Assembly: GCF_000816105.1 (NCBI RefSeq)
Contig: NZ_CP007140.1
Span: 1,390,388 to 1,454,387, forward strand
Direction of reading: 5' to 3'
Length of the DNA stretch: 64,000 nucleotides
Source of the DNA: Thermococcus guaymasensis DSM 11113
Lineage (GTDB): Archaea > Methanobacteriota_B > Thermococci > Thermococcales > Thermococcaceae
This document shows, in pieces, positions 8,438 to 18,105 of the stretch (positions are counted from its first letter, which is position 1; each line of letters opens with the position of its first letter). The position numbers and the translations under genes were made by a program. Below the pieces are notes generated by a model that had not been told where the DNA came from, did not search any database, and was given only the letters and a program-made list of their open reading frames with translations.

Positions 8438-9808
8438 CTAAGCCCCAAGAACTTCCTCCAGAAGCCTGAGGCCCAGCTCAAGGTACTCCTTCGCCTTCTC
8501 CTCGCTCTTGGCCTCGCTGAAAATCCTAATTATCGGCTCGGTTCCGCTCGCCCTCACGAGAACCCAGCCGTCCTCAAAGATTATCTTAGTCCCATCGGTA
8601 GTGTCAACGTTGTAACCTTGGGCCTTGGCGAGCTCGGCAACCTTTGCCACAATCGCCTTCCTGTCGCCTTCCACCTTCCTCTTCGTCTTGAACTGGTAGT
8701 ACTTCGGGAGCTCGTCTATCAGCTCGCTGAACTTCTTTCCACTCTTGGCAAAAATCTCGACTATCTTCGCGGTGGTCATCGCCCCGTCCCTGCCGAGGAC
8801 GAAGTCCGGGAAGATAACGCCACCGTTCTCCTCGCCACCGATGGTTCCGTTGTGCTCAAGCAAAGCCCTCGCAACTATGAGGTCTCCAACCTTCGTGCGC
8901 ATGACCCTCGCGTTGTTCCTCTTGGCTATGTCATCGAGAAGGTTGGAAGTTGCTATAGTCGTGACGAGGAGCCCACCGCCGTTCTCCCTCAGAACTGCAT
9001 CGGCAACCAGAGCGAAGGTCTTGTCGCCCTGGATAAAGCGCCCGTTCTCGTCTATGAACACTGCCCTGTCCGCGTCACCGTCCTGAGCGACGCCGAAGTC
9101 CGCACCGAGGGCCTTGACTATCTCCTTGAACTCCTTCAGGTTCTCCTCGTTCGGCTCGGGGTTTCTGGCCGGGAAGTGACCGTCGGGGTGGGCGTTCACG
9201 CTGATGACCTTGCACCCGAGCTCCCTGAGCAGGTAGGGTAAGGTGAGAGAGCCCGCACCGTTTGAGGTGTCAACGACAACGAAGGGCCTTCTCTTCTTTA
9301 TTGCCTCCACATCGACCCTGCTCTTTATCGCCTCTATGTACGGCTTGATTATGTCCTCATTCCTAACCTCGCCGATTTCGTACCACTTGGCCCTCTCAAA
9401 GTCCTCGTTGAAGAAGACCTCCTCAACAACCGCCTCTCTCTCCTTCTTGAGGCCCATTCCGTTCGGTTCGAGGAGCTTTATACCGTTGTATTCGGGCGGG
9501 TTGTGGGAAGCGGTTATAACGGCACCGCCGTCGGCCTTGAAGTGGTTGGTCGCCCACTGTATGGCCGGAGTGGGGGCTATTCCAACGTCTATGACGTCAC
9601 AGCCGACGCTGAGGAGCCCGCTGATTAGAGCGTCCTTCAGCATCTCACCGCTTACCCTCGTGTCCCTGCCGACAACGACAAGCGGCCTCTCCCTTCCTTC
9701 CCTCTTCAGCATCGTCCCGAAGGCCATGCCCATCTTAAGGGCGAACTCCGGGGTTATCTTTTCGTTCGCTATCCCCCTGACGCCAAAGGTTCCAAAGAGC
9801 CTCCCCAT
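8438..9808 (-). CDS. Phosphomannomutase/phosphoglucomutase
   Basis: A 456-residue alpha-D-phosphohexomutase. The catalytic phosphoserine loop is TASHNPPEYNG (about residue 96), the metal loop is DGDADRAV (about 245), the sugar-binding loop is GGEENGGV, and the phosphate-binding loop near the end is RASGTEPIIRI. It converts hexose 1- and 6-phosphates. Gene order with manC and ADP-glucokinase matches what I recall of T. kodakarensis TK1108-TK1110, where TK1108 has both activities. The ATG at 9808 follows GAGGTGGTAAT. A TGM lies directly upstream. Confidence 0.92.
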   Translation of the reverse strand: MGRLFGTFGVRGIANEKITPEFALKMGMAFGTMLKREGRERPLVVVGRDTRVSGEMLKDALISGLLSVGCDVIDVGIAPTPAIQWATNHFKADGGAVITASHNPPEYNGIKLLEPNGMGLKKEREAVVEEVFFNEDFERAKWYEIGEVRNEDIIKPYIEAIKSRVDVEAIKKRRPFVVVDTSNGAGSLTLPYLLRELGCKVISVNAHPDGHFPARNPEPNEENLKEFKEIVKALGADFGVAQDGDADRAVFIDENGRFIQGDKTFALVADAVLRENGGGLLVTTIATSNLLDDIAKRNNARVMRTKVGDLIVARALLEHNGTIGGEENGGVIFPDFVLGRDGAMTTAKIVEIFAKSGKKFSELIDELPKYYQFKTKRKVEGDRKAIVAKVAELAKAQGYNVDTTDGTKIIFEDGWVLVRASGTEPIIRIFSEAKSEEKAKEYLELGLRLLEEVLGA

Positions 9809-9819
9809 ATTACCACCTC

Positions 9820-9836
9820 TATCACTCCCGGTGATA
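9820..9836. promoter_or_regulatory. Thermococcales glycolytic motif upstream of the phosphohexomutase
   Basis: TATCAC, five bases, GTGATA: a perfect match to the TGM bound by the sugar-responsive regulator TrmBL1/Tgr. On the minus strand it lies downstream of a candidate box A (GTTTTAAC, complement of 9843-9850) and just before the ribosome binding site. In this family an operator placed after box A normally represses when sugar is absent, as in glycolytic genes. Confidence 0.85.
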
Positions 9837-9851
9837 TACAACGTTAAAACT

Positions 9852-11249
9852 TTATCCCCTGCCGAAGTCGTCCTCAAAGCGGACTATGTCGTCCTCGCCG
9901 AGGTATTCACCAATCTGGGTCTCTATGACCTCCAAAACCACCTTTCCAGGGTTCTCAAGGCGGTGCTTAACGCCGGCCGGAATGAAGGTGCTCTCTCCCG
10001 GCCTGAGGAGTAGCTCCTTGTCCCCGACGGTCACCTTCGCCGTGCCCCTGACGACGACCCAGTGCTCACTCCTGTGGTAGTGCATCTGAAGGGAGAGCTT
10101 CTTGCCCGGCAGGACGGTGAGGCGCTTTATCTTGTAGCGCTCACCCTCCTCAAGGACGGTGTAGCTCCCCCATGGGCGATAAGCAGTCCTGTGGACGATA
10201 ACGCGCTCATCCCCAAGCTCTTTCAGGACTTTGTAAGCCTCTTTGACCTTCTGGCTCTCGCCCTTCTTGGCCACGAGGAGTGCATCACCGGTGTCCACGA
10301 TGATGAGGTCTTCAACGCCGACCGTTGCCGTTAGCCTCTCGGTCATGATGAGGTTGTTCTTGGAGTTGACGCCAACGTGGTAACCCTTCTTCCCGCGAAC
10401 CCTGACCGCGTTTCCGTTGGAGTCCTTCTCAAGGACTTCGTAGATGGCGTCGAAGCTGCCGAGGTCACTCCACTTCGTGTTGAGCGGCACCACAGCGGCC
10501 TTGTCCGTCTTCTCCATGACGCCGTAGTCTATGCTTATCTCCGGGACGCGGGCGTAAACTTCATCAATGTCGCCGCTCTCCTCAAAGGCCTCCCAGACAT
10601 CGGGGGCGTGCTTTCTGACCTCCTCGATGAAGAGCGAGCTCGAGAAGGCGAACATGCCGCTGTTCCAGTAGTAGCCGTTCTCGACGTACCTCTTGGCGGT
10701 CTCGAGGTCTGGCTTCTCCTTGAACTCGGCAACGGTATAGCCTATTATTCTCCCGTCCCCCTCGATTTTTTCGCCCGGCTTTATGTAACCGTAGCCAGTG
10801 TGGGGCCTGGTCGGCTTGATTCCAAAAGTGACTAGGTAATCTTTGGCAAGCCTCTTGGCGTTCTTAAATGCCCTCTCGTAGGCCTCGTTGACCTCTATAA
10901 GGTGGTCGCTTGGAAGCACTGTGACGGCGGAGTTCCCGAACTCCTCTTCAATCCTGAGTGTAGACCACAGTATCGCGGGCAGGGTGTTCTTACCGCTCGG
11001 TTCAAGCAGGATGTTGTCTTCGGGGATTTCGACACCGAGCTCCCTCAGGTCGTCCAAGACGCGGAAGCGGTAGTCCCTGTTGGTAACTATGAATATCTCC
11101 CCGGGCTTTGAGAACATCAGGGCCCTCTCAACGGTCTTCTGGAACAGGCTCATATCGTCGAGGAAGCGGACGAACTGCTTCGGCATCAGCTCCCTGCTCA
11201 GGGGCCACAGACGGGTTCCCTTTCCACCAGCTAGGATTATGGTCTTCAC
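9852..11249 (-). CDS. Mannose-1-phosphate guanylyltransferase / mannose-6-phosphate isomerase
   Basis: A 465-residue bifunctional enzyme. The N-terminal nucleotidyltransferase has ILAGGKGTRLWPLSRE and later FKEKPD and YWNSGMFAF. The C-terminal cupin (about 350-460) has RPWGSYTVLEEG, QMHYHRSEHWVVV and GEYLGEDDIVR. It makes GDP-mannose for glycans and lipids, and feeds on mannose-1-P from the neighbouring mutase. The GTG at 11249 is preferred because GGGGTGGTCACT precedes it. Confidence 0.93.
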   Translation of the reverse strand: MKTIILAGGKGTRLWPLSRELMPKQFVRFLDDMSLFQKTVERALMFSKPGEIFIVTNRDYRFRVLDDLRELGVEIPEDNILLEPSGKNTLPAILWSTLRIEEEFGNSAVTVLPSDHLIEVNEAYERAFKNAKRLAKDYLVTFGIKPTRPHTGYGYIKPGEKIEGDGRIIGYTVAEFKEKPDLETAKRYVENGYYWNSGMFAFSSSLFIEEVRKHAPDVWEAFEESGDIDEVYARVPEISIDYGVMEKTDKAAVVPLNTKWSDLGSFDAIYEVLEKDSNGNAVRVRGKKGYHVGVNSKNNLIMTERLTATVGVEDLIIVDTGDALLVAKKGESQKVKEAYKVLKELGDERVIVHRTAYRPWGSYTVLEEGERYKIKRLTVLPGKKLSLQMHYHRSEHWVVVRGTAKVTVGDKELLLRPGESTFIPAGVKHRLENPGKVVLEVIETQIGEYLGEDDIVRFEDDFGRG

Positions 11250-11342
11250 AGTGACCACCCCTGTCTCTGCAGGGTACTGGGATGTCATCACTTTTAACTT
11301 TGGCGTAGAAATTGGGAATGAAACAGAAATGAAATTGAGAAT

Positions 11343-12704
<1,362 letters not shown>

Positions 12705-12707
12705 TTA

Positions 12708-12724
12708 TATCACCGGGAGTGATG
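12708..12724. promoter_or_regulatory. Thermococcales glycolytic motif upstream of ADP-glucokinase
   Basis: TATCAC, CGGGA, GTGATG on the plus strand: one base from the TGM consensus and with the same spacer sequence as the TGM at 9820-9836 read on the other strand. It overlaps the ribosome binding region of the glucokinase gene, so TrmBL1-type repression without sugar is expected. Confidence 0.8.
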
Positions 12725-12914
12725 TAAAAGCCGAAGTCTAATAAGGGTTGCGGTTTAAAGCTTCAAATGGACATTGTACTCATAATTAAGCTGTTCGGGC
12801 CTGTCTCCCTTTTGGAATACAGCAGGTTCTTGCCTCGCACCTGTAAACCTCAAGCTGGACTGTGATGTGTGTCACCACCAAATTTCTTCTGCCTTCATTA
12901 ATTTCGCCAATAAC

Positions 12915-13049
12915 CCTCTATACCTCGCAGAGGTTTCCTCGTACATGGTGGTCCTTCTTGCCCTTTCCTGGGCGGTTGAGAACTTCAGGAGGGGTTATAG
13001 AAAGCGGGAGCGGGTCAGAGCATCGGCTCCTCATCACACCTCAGAGTGA
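12915..13049 (+). pseudogene. Duplicated 3' end of the gene at 44238-44747
   Basis: The reading frame here encodes VSSYMVVLLALSWAVENFRR and then RKRERVRASAPHHTSE, nearly the same as the last 39 residues of the protein at 44238-44747. Nothing upstream resembles the rest of that protein, so this is a fragment. At DNA level a 35-base block plus flanks is shared, and that block is exactly the C/D guide RNA described next. The frame is probably kept by the RNA, not by protein function. The other parts of 12725-13118 show no gene. Confidence 0.7.
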
Positions 13050-13071
13050 GGGAAATCGCTCATCATTTCTC
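13010..13071 (-). ncRNA. Box C/D guide sRNA, copy 1
   Basis: Read on the minus strand: C box ATGATGA (13066-13060), 15 bases, D' box CTGA (13044-13041), 4 bases, C' box TGATGA (13036-13031), 12 bases, D box CTGA (13018-13015). The D' guide carries TTTCCCTCAC, complementary to GUGAGGGAAA of the universal 23S motif GUACCGUGAGGGAAAGG; the fifth base rule points at the A of GUGA. The D guide is GGAGCCGATGCT. The terminal stem is weaker than in copy 2 at 44216. Confidence 0.75.
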
Positions 13072-13118
13072 CCCAAGTTTGGAGTATCCTTTTAAATGAA
13101 TTCGCTAGAGGGGGAGTG

Positions 13119-14183
13119 ATGTTAGTAGAAATCGTGCTTGCAGTGATACTCCTGTGGGACGTTTCTTTCTTCCTCAGGTATCTGGTCAGTTTTCAAAAAA
13201 AGTATCTCACCACGGATTGGAAACCTAAGGTCAGCATCATTATCCCTGCCTACAACGAGGCCGAGAACATCGAAGAAGCTATCAGGGCGGCTCTTTCTCA
13301 AGATTATCCGAGCATTGAGGTAATCGTTGTGGACGATGGAAGCGAGGATGGGACGTACGAAAGGGCTCTCTCGCTCAAGGATCCAAGGCTTAGAGTCGTC
13401 CAGATTGATCACGGGGGAAAGACTAAGGCGTTAAACAGAGGGCTTGAGATCTCCGCTGGAGAAATTATCGTCACGACCGATGCCGATGGGGTTCTTGAGA
13501 GAAACGCCGTTTCACGGCTTGTGGAGCGCTTTTACTCTGATGATATTGTCGCAGTCGGCGGCCAGGTGCGGGTTAGGGGAAGAAGGTTCCTTGAGCTGGC
13601 CCAGGACATCGAGCACCTGAGGATAGCAACCTTTCGGAGGGCAAAGGAGCTTGAGAACCTCAGCCTCGCACCCGGCCCTGTCTCTGCGTTCAGGAAGAAT
13701 GCCCTACTGAGGATAGGGGGTTTCGTTGAAGACCTGGTCGAGGACTACGCAACCACACTTGCCCTCAAAAGGCTCGGCAGTGTTGTTTATGCTCCCCACG
13801 CCAAAGTCTGGGTTAAGATGCCCTCCGAGCTGAGGGCCCTATGGCGGCAGAGAAGGAGATGGTTCCTGGGAGACCTTCCAAAGCTCGCAGCGAAGCCTCT
13901 GGGAGAAAAACTGTTTTTCGTTCTAAGCGACACAGTGGCTCTCTTTGATGTTTTCTTCCCCTTAGCCGCGCTCTTAACTGGAAAGTGGTTTTTGTTGTTA
14001 GTCTTTCTGGCGCTTGAATGGGCTATGATGTCCATAATCGTCAGAGTGGAGGGAGGCTCTCTTCTCGAAGTCCTGCTGTTTCCGATCCTCCTTTGGTTCT
14101 GGGCGGCTTTCTATTTAGCACTTCATATTTACGGTTTAGTTCACTATGCTTTTGGAAGAGAAACCTCAATTGAATGGAATTGA
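13119..14183 (+). CDS. Membrane glycosyltransferase, family 2
   Basis: A 354-residue processive-type GT2 enzyme. It has an N-terminal helix (residues 2-24), the nucleotide-sugar domain with [36 protein letters not shown] (the DxD-type metal site), LVEDYATTL (acid/base ED) and [10 protein letters not shown] (QxxRW). At least three membrane helices close the protein. It probably polymerises or transfers sugars at the membrane for cell-surface glycans. The ATG follows GAGGGGGAGTG, and a box A TTTTAAATG lies at 13090-13098. Confidence 0.88.
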   Translation: MLVEIVLAVILLWDVSFFLRYLVSFQKKYLTTDWKPKVSIIIPAYNEAENIEEAIRAALSQDYPSIEVIVVDDGSEDGTYERALSLKDPRLRVVQIDHGGKTKALNRGLEISAGEIIVTTDADGVLERNAVSRLVERFYSDDIVAVGGQVRVRGRRFLELAQDIEHLRIATFRRAKELENLSLAPGPVSAFRKNALLRIGGFVEDLVEDYATTLALKRLGSVVYAPHAKVWVKMPSELRALWRQRRRWFLGDLPKLAAKPLGEKLFFVLSDTVALFDVFFPLAALLTGKWFLLLVFLALEWAMMSIIVRVEGGSLLEVLLFPILLWFWAAFYLALHIYGLVHYAFGRETSIEWN

Positions 14184-14233
14184 AGGGCTCACTCGATAAA
14201 AAGTCCGATAAAAGCAAAGGGTAGAAAGGAATC

Positions 14234-14731
14234 CTAAAAGCCTTCCTTCAGAACCTCTTCTATTGCTCTTTTCAGCTCATCGTAGGCCTCTTGCAACGAC
14301 TCTGGAATCACTTTCGTGTCCGCGATTACAGGCATGAAGTTAGTATCCCCGTTCCAGCGCGGTACGATATGCAGGTGAACGTGGTCGTCTATGCCCGCGC
14401 CGGCCACTCTGCCAAGGTTGACACCCATATTGAAGCCGTCTGGGTTCATAGCCTTTTTTATCGCCCGTATCATGAGCTGTGAGAGCTTCATTATTTCAAG
14501 GAGCTCATCATCCGTCAGATCCTCCCATCTTCCAACGTGCCGATAAGGGGCGATCATAACGTGACCTGGGTTGTAGGGGTAGTTGTTCATTATGACGAAG
14601 CTGTGCTCTCCTCGGTAAAGAATTAGCCTCTCCTTATCCCTATTCTCCTTGGGGAAGTCACAGAATATGCAGCCCTCGTACTTTGGAGATCTGATGTACT
14701 CAATCCTCCATGGTGCCCACAGGATCTTCAA
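14234..14731 (-). CDS. HIT family nucleotide hydrolase/transferase
   Basis: A 165-residue histidine-triad protein. The signature HVHLHIVPRW carries the catalytic histidines, with NYPYNPGHVMIAPYRHV upstream. CIFCDF and the histidine near residue 70 may bind zinc. Members cleave dinucleoside polyphosphates or AMP conjugates. The TTG at 14731 is chosen because GGAGGTGAGAGG sits directly before it and the protein then begins KILWAPWRIEYI, as in homologues. Confidence 0.85.
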   Translation of the reverse strand: MKILWAPWRIEYIRSPKYEGCIFCDFPKENRDKERLILYRGEHSFVIMNNYPYNPGHVMIAPYRHVGRWEDLTDDELLEIMKLSQLMIRAIKKAMNPDGFNMGVNLGRVAGAGIDDHVHLHIVPRWNGDTNFMPVIADTKVIPESLQEAYDELKRAIEEVLKEGF

Positions 14732-14765
14732 CCTCTCACCTCCACTGGAGGGATAAAGAGGGGGG

Positions 14766-17141
14766 TTAAAAAGTTTCCCTAGTCCCGCGGGACAAGTAAA
14801 CAAGGGGTATTATCATGAAGAAAAGGACTGACCCCGGACCGCAGATCCCGTTGGTTCCTTTTTCCGGGTTTTCTTCTTTAGTGGTGTACAGTACGTTCCC
14901 CCTCTGAATTTCCACCGAAACTGGCACTGCGTTGACTTTTGTACCGTTCACAGAAAGAACATTGAGCTTCTCCTTGAAGTCTTTGTTCGTTACTTCGATA
15001 GCTTTCACAGTGACGTTTTCTATGTCTCGGTAATATGGATCACGGTAGAATTCCTCAGGAGAAATGTGCTGGAGAACTCCGCTGGATGTTCTTAGCCGGG
15101 CATCGCGTATTTGGACCCCGATAGAATCCCCTGAAATCCTCAACCAGTTGCACTCTGAAAAAGGTTGGAACTCTTCCCAGCCCCATATCCTCAAAACTCC
15201 ATTTTCACCATATGCAATAATGACAGACCTGTTGGCCCCTAATATTCCTAAAATCCTCCCATCTACTATTATCTTTCTTACACTGCTATTTTTGCTGATT
15301 ATAAGTATCTTCGTATTGTTGTGTCCTAGATCATGCCATCTGCTCAAAAATACCAACTCATCAGAAACTTTCATGAAGTTTGTATCACTTGTGGGCCCAG
15401 AATCAAGTGCCCTTATCTCATACGAATCTGTGCTTTGGATAGTCGCAAGACACAGCATACCTCCACTGTTAACGAGAACATTTATCGCTCCACCCAACGG
15501 GGCTGCACCAAGAACCATGCCACCCAAAACAGAATACTTTGTCGCAGTATTGGATTGGCCACCGTCAATAACAATGATGTACCCGCTACCCCAGAATACC
15601 ATCCGATTGCCTTCTACCAGCCCTCCCCTTACCGGACTATTCCTGGGTATAACAACTTCTTTGAAATCTCCTGGTGACACCAGGAGGTAGGGAGAGTATA
15701 AACCGCTAAATTTCACCAAGAGTCCGTCTTTGGTGCTACTGAGAAATCCTCCCCCTGCAGGATGCGAATCCAGCCCCTTCTCCGCATTTGGAGCCAGGTA
15801 GGAGATTCCCTCCGTTACGTCTTCAAGGATCTCACTTCCGTTGTTGGACACAAGAGCATAGAGCCTGTCCCTATATACGACCATTTCCTCGATGGAGCGC
15901 CCTTCAGGGACTCTGAATGCATCATCTACAGTTCCGAGTGGAGAGTAATGCAATACATACCCCCAGGGCCATTCCTCTGTCTTCAGATGGATCCAGTATC
16001 CACTTTTTCCGGGGAGGACTTTCTCTACAATAACACTTCTCATGAATGTTTTCGCCCATTTCAGCCCCATGTCTCCAGACAGGAGATATACGTTTATCCC
16101 GTTCCCAGAAGTCGAAGCAATTACGACGTTATCTTTATAATTGCCCAGCTTTCCAGAGCCGTCAATCTGCAGGGAGATGCCTTTGAGGAATTTTCCGTCT
16201 TTTGATATCTTCAGAAGATGAGAATTTCCATTCTCCTCCCTCACGAGAATCAAGATGTTTCTCTCAAGAACCGTGAGAGATTCCGGTGTCAGTGCCGCGT
16301 GCACTTCGCCAGAGGTTTTAGCAAAGTACTCCCTGCTAATTTTGACATCAACTGACACTGGTATCGTATAGTTCACATAAAGACTAATATCGTTCCATTG
16401 CAATGCTACAACCCCGAGGGTGCTTTCTCCACCCACGGTGCCCACCACATAGATTGAGTCCCCGATAGCCGCTCCATGGATACCATTTATATTCTGGAAT
16501 ACAACTTTTTCCTGTACACCTCCATCTGCGGTAACGCGGAACAAATTGGTAGAGATTCCAAGGATGCTCTCCAGAATGTATATCCCCACCGAAGAAGGTA
16601 TTAAATCGAATTTTGGACGCTCCAATATAACAGGAGGAAATTCGCTGCGGTCCTGAAGCCTAACCGTCCAGTCCAAAGTTAGACCCGGTCTTAACTTGCT
16701 AAGATACAGGCCATCCCCAAACCAGAGCATGTAAAGAGACCGATCCGAGCTGGCTATCTTTATGCCGATTCCACCTCCATCAGACGTTTCTAGAAACCCA
16801 GCATAGACAGCCCTTACTATATCACCAGTCCTATTTATTTCGATGATCCTCGTATCCATTGTGAGCACGTAAAGGTTGTCTCCAATCGTAACGGCATCAA
16901 CAGCTATAAAATCCCGGTATGAAACTACCTTTTTGAGCGTTCCATCTGGTGAAATCAAAGCGAGAAGCGTGCCCAAGCCAGAAGTCAAAACAGCAAGATT
17001 GTCCCCAAGAGGACCGACCCACACAATCTGATCTTCGTATCTTGCAGGATTTTCGATGGGTGGCAGTTCCAGAGAGAGGGAGTACCGCGCCGGGAAAAGG
17101 AGCAGAATACCAATCATGACCACAATAGGAATCCTTTTCAT
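14766..17141 (-). CDS. Large secreted beta-propeller-like protein with CGP-CTERM anchor
   Basis: A 791-residue exported protein. It begins with a signal peptide (RIPIVVMIGILLLFPA) and consists of many short beta-strand repeats of the type 'GD-N-L-Y-V-L', as in propeller proteins. The end is ICGPGSVLFFMIIPL plus a basic tail, the CGP-CTERM sorting signal of Thermococcales: Cys-Gly-Pro, a hydrophobic helix, then arginines. It should be attached to the cell surface after processing at that Cys. Function is unknown. The last base pairs lie close to the HIT gene. Confidence 0.82.
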   Translation of the reverse strand: MKRIPIVVMIGILLLFPARYSLSLELPPIENPARYEDQIVWVGPLGDNLAVLTSGLGTLLALISPDGTLKKVVSYRDFIAVDAVTIGDNLYVLTMDTRIIEINRTGDIVRAVYAGFLETSDGGGIGIKIASSDRSLYMLWFGDGLYLSKLRPGLTLDWTVRLQDRSEFPPVILERPKFDLIPSSVGIYILESILGISTNLFRVTADGGVQEKVVFQNINGIHGAAIGDSIYVVGTVGGESTLGVVALQWNDISLYVNYTIPVSVDVKISREYFAKTSGEVHAALTPESLTVLERNILILVREENGNSHLLKISKDGKFLKGISLQIDGSGKLGNYKDNVVIASTSGNGINVYLLSGDMGLKWAKTFMRSVIVEKVLPGKSGYWIHLKTEEWPWGYVLHYSPLGTVDDAFRVPEGRSIEEMVVYRDRLYALVSNNGSEILEDVTEGISYLAPNAEKGLDSHPAGGGFLSSTKDGLLVKFSGLYSPYLLVSPGDFKEVVIPRNSPVRGGLVEGNRMVFWGSGYIIVIDGGQSNTATKYSVLGGMVLGAAPLGGAINVLVNSGGMLCLATIQSTDSYEIRALDSGPTSDTNFMKVSDELVFLSRWHDLGHNNTKILIISKNSSVRKIIVDGRILGILGANRSVIIAYGENGVLRIWGWEEFQPFSECNWLRISGDSIGVQIRDARLRTSSGVLQHISPEEFYRDPYYRDIENVTVKAIEVTNKDFKEKLNVLSVNGTKVNAVPVSVEIQRGNVLYTTKEENPEKGTNGICGPGSVLFFMIIPLVYLSRGTRETF

Positions 17142-17242
17142 TATACTCACCATGAACACCTATTAAAGAGATCCTTAAAAGTATTTTGCTTCTAATTTTC
17201 TAGAATAATATCTGGTTGGCAGTAATAGCTCAGATAGCAGAA

Positions 17243-17311
17243 TGTGCCCCCGGGGAGCGAAGGGGAATCACAGCTCGCCGAGGCGCTCATCCCCCGCGGT
17301 TTCCCGGGGGC
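17243..17311 (-). ncRNA. H/ACA guide sRNA, single hairpin
   Basis: On the minus strand a nine-pair lower stem (GCCCCCGGG with CCCGGGGGC) encloses a pocket with left arm AAACCGC and right arm TTCGCTC. Above it, GGGGGA pairs with TTCCCC, and TGA opposite TGTGA forms a kink-turn of the kind bound by L7Ae. ACA follows the lower stem at once (17245-17243), 16 bases from the base of the upper stem, as the family rule requires. It would direct Cbf5-Nop10-Gar1 to pseudouridylate a target. A TTTAAG box A lies about 25 bases upstream. Confidence 0.75.
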
Positions 17312-17389
17312 GAATAATTATTGAGATCTTGTGCTTAAATCCCTTCCCTCGGCAAAAGTTTAATAACAGTTGGGGGGCTTCTTCCTAAC

Positions 17390-18028
17390 ATGCAACTTGG
17401 AGACAGGAAAGAGCTGACGTACGTGGGAACCACATACATAGGAAACTTCATGGATAAGAGCCTCATATTCGAAGTTCTTGATAGAGTTAACCGGTACTTG
17501 ATCCAGAGCGATTTTCCCGTCAGATTCGTCTATCTCGGAAAGCTGGAGGTAGGGCCGGGTTACCTGATAAACATTCCCGTTGGGGGTGTACAAGTTAAGG
17601 GTTATCCCCTCGAAGCTATTATCGAAGCCCTCTATGCTAAGCTTCTTCAAGAACTAAACAAAGACGAGAGCTTCCCTATGAGGCGCATTTTCGGTCTCAC
17701 GACATTTCCCCTTGTTTCGAGGAACAAGTACTTCCACATGTATGACAAGTTCCTCGGTTTTCAGCAGGAGATACTCGGAATGAAAATAATGGTTCTGTCC
17801 ATGAAGCCCTTTGAATCGGAAAACAAGGAGCTAATGGCCGAGAGGATTTTTAAGGGAATTCTCCACGAGCTCGGCCACAGCTTTGATCTCGACCACTGCA
17901 GCGGCGAGTGCGTTATGAATCCCCCCAGCACATTGGAGGAATGGGATGAAAGGCCCCCTTCATACTGTCCCTCCTGTATGAGAAAGCTTCAGAGTGCCGT
18001 CTCTGCGGAGATATTTCTTCAAAAATGA
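17390..18028 (+). CDS. amzA: Archaemetzincin-like zinc metalloprotease
   Basis: A 212-residue member of the archaemetzincin family. The zinc helix HELGHSFDLDHC gives three histidines, and a second zinc site is formed by the following Cys residues and CPSC near residue 198. Two differences from the family pattern HExxHxxGxxHCx4CxM are visible: Asp replaces the Gly after the second His, and only three residues (SGE) separate the two cysteines. VM follows as expected for the Met turn. Substrate unknown. Its stop overlaps the guide RNA at 18027. Confidence 0.85.
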   Translation: MQLGDRKELTYVGTTYIGNFMDKSLIFEVLDRVNRYLIQSDFPVRFVYLGKLEVGPGYLINIPVGGVQVKGYPLEAIIEALYAKLLQELNKDESFPMRRIFGLTTFPLVSRNKYFHMYDKFLGFQQEILGMKIMVLSMKPFESENKELMAERIFKGILHELGHSFDLDHCSGECVMNPPSTLEEWDERPPSYCPSCMRKLQSAVSAEIFLQK

Positions 18029-18098
18029 AAGGGGGTCGGTAACGGCAGGGCTCTTCATCGGAACCTCAGATAGCGAAATTCTCGTCATTCCCCTTTTC
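18027..18098 (-). ncRNA. Box C/D guide sRNA with C-C variant kink-turn
   Basis: Minus strand: a perfect terminal stem AAAGGGG/CCCCTTT (18096-18090 with 18034-18028), C box ATGACGA (18088-18082), 12 bases, D' CTGA (18069-18066), 5 bases, C' CGATGA, 15 bases, D box CCGA (18039-18036). The U-U pair of the normal kink-turn is replaced by C-C on both sides. The D' guide GAATTTCGCTAT is complementary to UAGCGAAAUUC in 23S rRNA (E. coli helix 71 region, recalled), predicting methylation of the C in UAGCG. Confidence 0.7.
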
Positions 18099-18105
18099 CA
18101 CTTCT

